From Anticarsia gemmatalis (Eukaryota > Arthropoda > Insecta > Lepidoptera > Erebidae): a stretch of 64,000 bases of DNA. Each line of letters starts with the position of its first letter. The first letter of the stretch is position 1. The notes beneath the pieces were generated by a model. The model ran no database searches. It was not told the origin of the DNA and saw only the letters and a program-made list of their open reading frames with translations. Where the stretch lies: contig NC_134751.1 in assembly GCF_050436995.1 (NCBI RefSeq), positions 2,604,001 to 2,668,000 of the forward strand. Direction: 5' to 3'. Position numbers and translations under genes: made by a program. Positions 61,777 through 64,000 of the stretch are shown here, piece by piece.

Positions 61777-64000
61777 CGACAACCACCGTACTATTGTGTT
61801 GTAACGTGGAAAATATTAGATCATAGTTTTCCGACCTTTACGTTTGCTGTCCAAGTTATAAATAGAACTTGATCTTAGAGTTCCACTGAACTTTTCACTT
61901 TCTAACGTCGATATTGTATTTAGAGGTCACACTTTGACCTATTGCCTTCCTTTTGAAGATTTTCTTTGAAAAAGAAACAGTCTTTTTGAATTGATGATTT
62001 TCTTTTAAGAATATAGGTGTAAAATTATAGGTGTCGATAATGTTTGTAAAAGAAATGAGATGTTCTTTTTATGAGGTTCTCATCACCGATAACTGTAAAA
62101 TTCAAATTAATTTCAACATTTTCGTACACTAACCACAAAAATTATACATAAGTAAATTAACAAAACTTCTTTTAAGAAAATGATAAACTTAACGATTCAT
62201 ATTGATAAAATATCTACTAAATCACTAAAACTTAACAAGCACTTATCTAAAAGGTTGACAATACAATGTTAGCACAAATAGGTGGCAGTACCAAGGCAAC
62301 ATATACCGAAGTAGCATAGAATAGGACGTTCACAAGCCACGCAACTGATACAGCGAGCGCTGAATTGAATGCAAACAGTTTGCGGCTACAATAACATTCT
62401 CCAGTGGTCTGTTTGCAAACTGCACCTACCGTGCGTATGGCTATCATAATAATTGTACAGCTCTTGATACTATTGTACACGTTCTATGAAATCGGTATAA
62501 AGACTTTTGCTGTAGTAGATTTCGTAACATTTTAAATTTTAATAAACTGGAATAAAAGACTAGTTTTTATAGTTGCAAACAACTGGTATGCCCTTTGCTC
62601 TTTTTGTTTCTAATACGTGATGCAGTAAATTTTCGATTGATCAAGAATCGATTCATTTGTATATTTGATTAACATTCTTCTTAGTTGACTGTTGCAGATA
62701 AAGTGTTTGCCTCATTATTTCTACAACAAAAATAATTAAACTTTGTCTTTATTGACCCGATTTCGTGTAACCTATTTACGGATCCTACATTTTATTACAA
62801 AATCTCCTTGCCGACATTACGTAAACTATTCATTCAGGCTTTTGTAAACCTACATTATACAACTAAGTCATATTTCATACTGAGAGTTGAATCGTGCGTT
62901 CATTGCGCCATGATCTACGCACAAACCGCAGTGAAACAGTCGCAGTTGATGAATGACCTATGTCATTACCGTGCTACTATAAACTTGTGACGTAACGACG
63001 CTAATTCATTCACTACGTCAGCACAATGTAATCAGTTCACTTGTGATCTTGTACTTTGTAACTCTACTACCTCGGTGGTCTTGTATAGGAGATTCAAAAG
63101 CTCCAAGACCAAGTAAATTTATTTATTTGACTGTTTTTTTTCTTCAAATTACCTAACCCCACATTTAAGGAAGGTTTTCGGGGACCCGTTATGTCCCAAT
63201 ACTTTAATTGATAAGTAAACTTTTAGGTTACACATTTTCTCGACGCCGAAACGTAGTGCAAAACGTTTAAATACATATCAGCACAGCACTCCAAGCATAA
63301 CAAGCTTATAAAAGAAAAATCTTGGTGAATTGTTGGAAGTCTTCGTTGCATAAAATGAGCTCGAGGAACGTTCCCGGGCGGATTGCGACCGCTTAGTCGC
63401 GCTTATTGGTGTTGAGCCGATCGTCTTGACGCTTCGCAGCGGAAAAATGTTGTGCCTTGTTGGTATCAGAATGCACCATCTAAGCCGTGATAAGATTTGT
63501 GCTGAGAAAGTGAATTGAAAGAAGCGCAATACCAAAACGACATTTTTCTCTCCCCAGTGTCAAAGTTCATGACGTTAAGTACTCTATGGTTATTTTATTC
63601 CCCTTAGCCGCCAGAATAATGGCTTTTATAATATTTCTCGATAATAGAGTTTATCAAAGTCATGCTTAATGGTGTGTTTACATCGCGGTCAGACACCTGC
63701 GATACATGACAGAGTATGGAGTGCCACCGCACAATGCTACCTCAACTAATAACGCGGGTTTAAAGGTCGCCGTAATGCGTGACAAATTGCTACCTATGAC
63801 CTACAAGCACCGTAAATACAATCATTTTAACAATTCGCGTGGGCGCATTACCTTACAGTATTTGCATACAAATCGACAACTTGATATTGACTTACAAATA
63901 TTTAATCAATATTCATATTTTAAACAAACTAGTTGACTACAAATGTAAGGTTTGCTGCGTGAAAGCGGGTATTTTGGTCCATGGCCGGCGCATGGCTCGG

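Larger units (their letters stand above)
11434..64000 (+). other. Probable long first intron of the unnamed gene (partial)
   Basis: It opens at the GTGAGT donor after 11433 and runs beyond the window end. No ORF in 52.5 kb shows recognisable protein homology or a credible exon pattern. AT-rich DNA alternates with CpG-rich islands, suggesting regulatory DNA. It could instead contain the end of a short gene whose later exons I cannot see, followed by intergenic DNA. Confidence 0.5.
57904..64000. other. Intron part 6: AT-rich DNA with SINE, hairpin and old duplication
   Basis: Besides the separately listed elements, no gene is seen up to the window end. GC-richer patches are at about 57930-58040, 60780-60960, 61140-61180 and 61735-61790. 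Confidence 0.4.

Noticed and set aside
1..64000. CRISPR arrays, operons, phage or polydnavirus-like gene clusters
   Set aside because: No spaced direct-repeat arrays or clustered intact ORFs occur; all coding evidence is spliced and insect-like.

Overview
This window is nuclear DNA from an insect, most likely a moth or butterfly. The evidence is split-gene structure with GT/AG introns, an AT-rich background and several repeat families I recognise from lepidopteran genomes: two RTE-like retroposon tails, a tRNA-derived SINE and a 5S-rRNA-derived SINE. There are no bacterial operons, phage genes or CRISPR arrays. Only two protein-coding genes are supported, both on the + strand, plus one decayed mobile-element-like gene on the - strand. 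Family and repeat names come from memory of these families; no search was run.

Layout. 1-2666 lies in an intron of a phospholipase D gene and is full of repeats: a broken minus-strand gene of a repetitive insect protein family (1-912), a retroposon tail (1262-1470), a 113-bp foldback (1520-1632), and diverged repeat segments around a second retroposon tail (1762-2600). 2667-4086 carries the last three coding exons of Pld, with the second HKD catalytic motif and the conserved C-terminus. 4087 to about 10.6 kb is 3' UTR and intergenic DNA, with a 167-bp TA-flanked MITE (5937-6103) and a zone rich in TAGGTA/TACCTA motifs (about 7.3-10.6 kb).

At about 10.7-11.4 kb a CpG-rich promoter (CCAAT, GC box, CRE, a PAR-bZIP/C/EBP-like palindrome) drives the first coding exon (11114-11433) of a gene I cannot name. 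That exon ends at a strong GTGAGT donor. I see no supportable coding exon in the remaining 52.5 kb, so it is most simply the very long first intron of this gene. Such introns in regulatory genes often hold enhancers and alternative promoters.

The putative intron contains two intact-looking SINE insertions with perfect target-site duplications (42.2 kb with 11 bp; 59.7 kb with 20 bp), a foldback MITE (32.3 kb), a 102-bp tandem duplication (44.9 kb), an ancient E-box-bearing duplication (61.15 and 61.74 kb), several CpG-rich islands of unique-looking DNA, a CTCF-like site (23.4 kb), and a TATA+initiator core promoter candidate (57.87 kb). I found no convincing new biological system. The most checkable novelties are the palindromic promoter of the unnamed gene, the intronic promoter candidate and the degenerate mobile-element gene.
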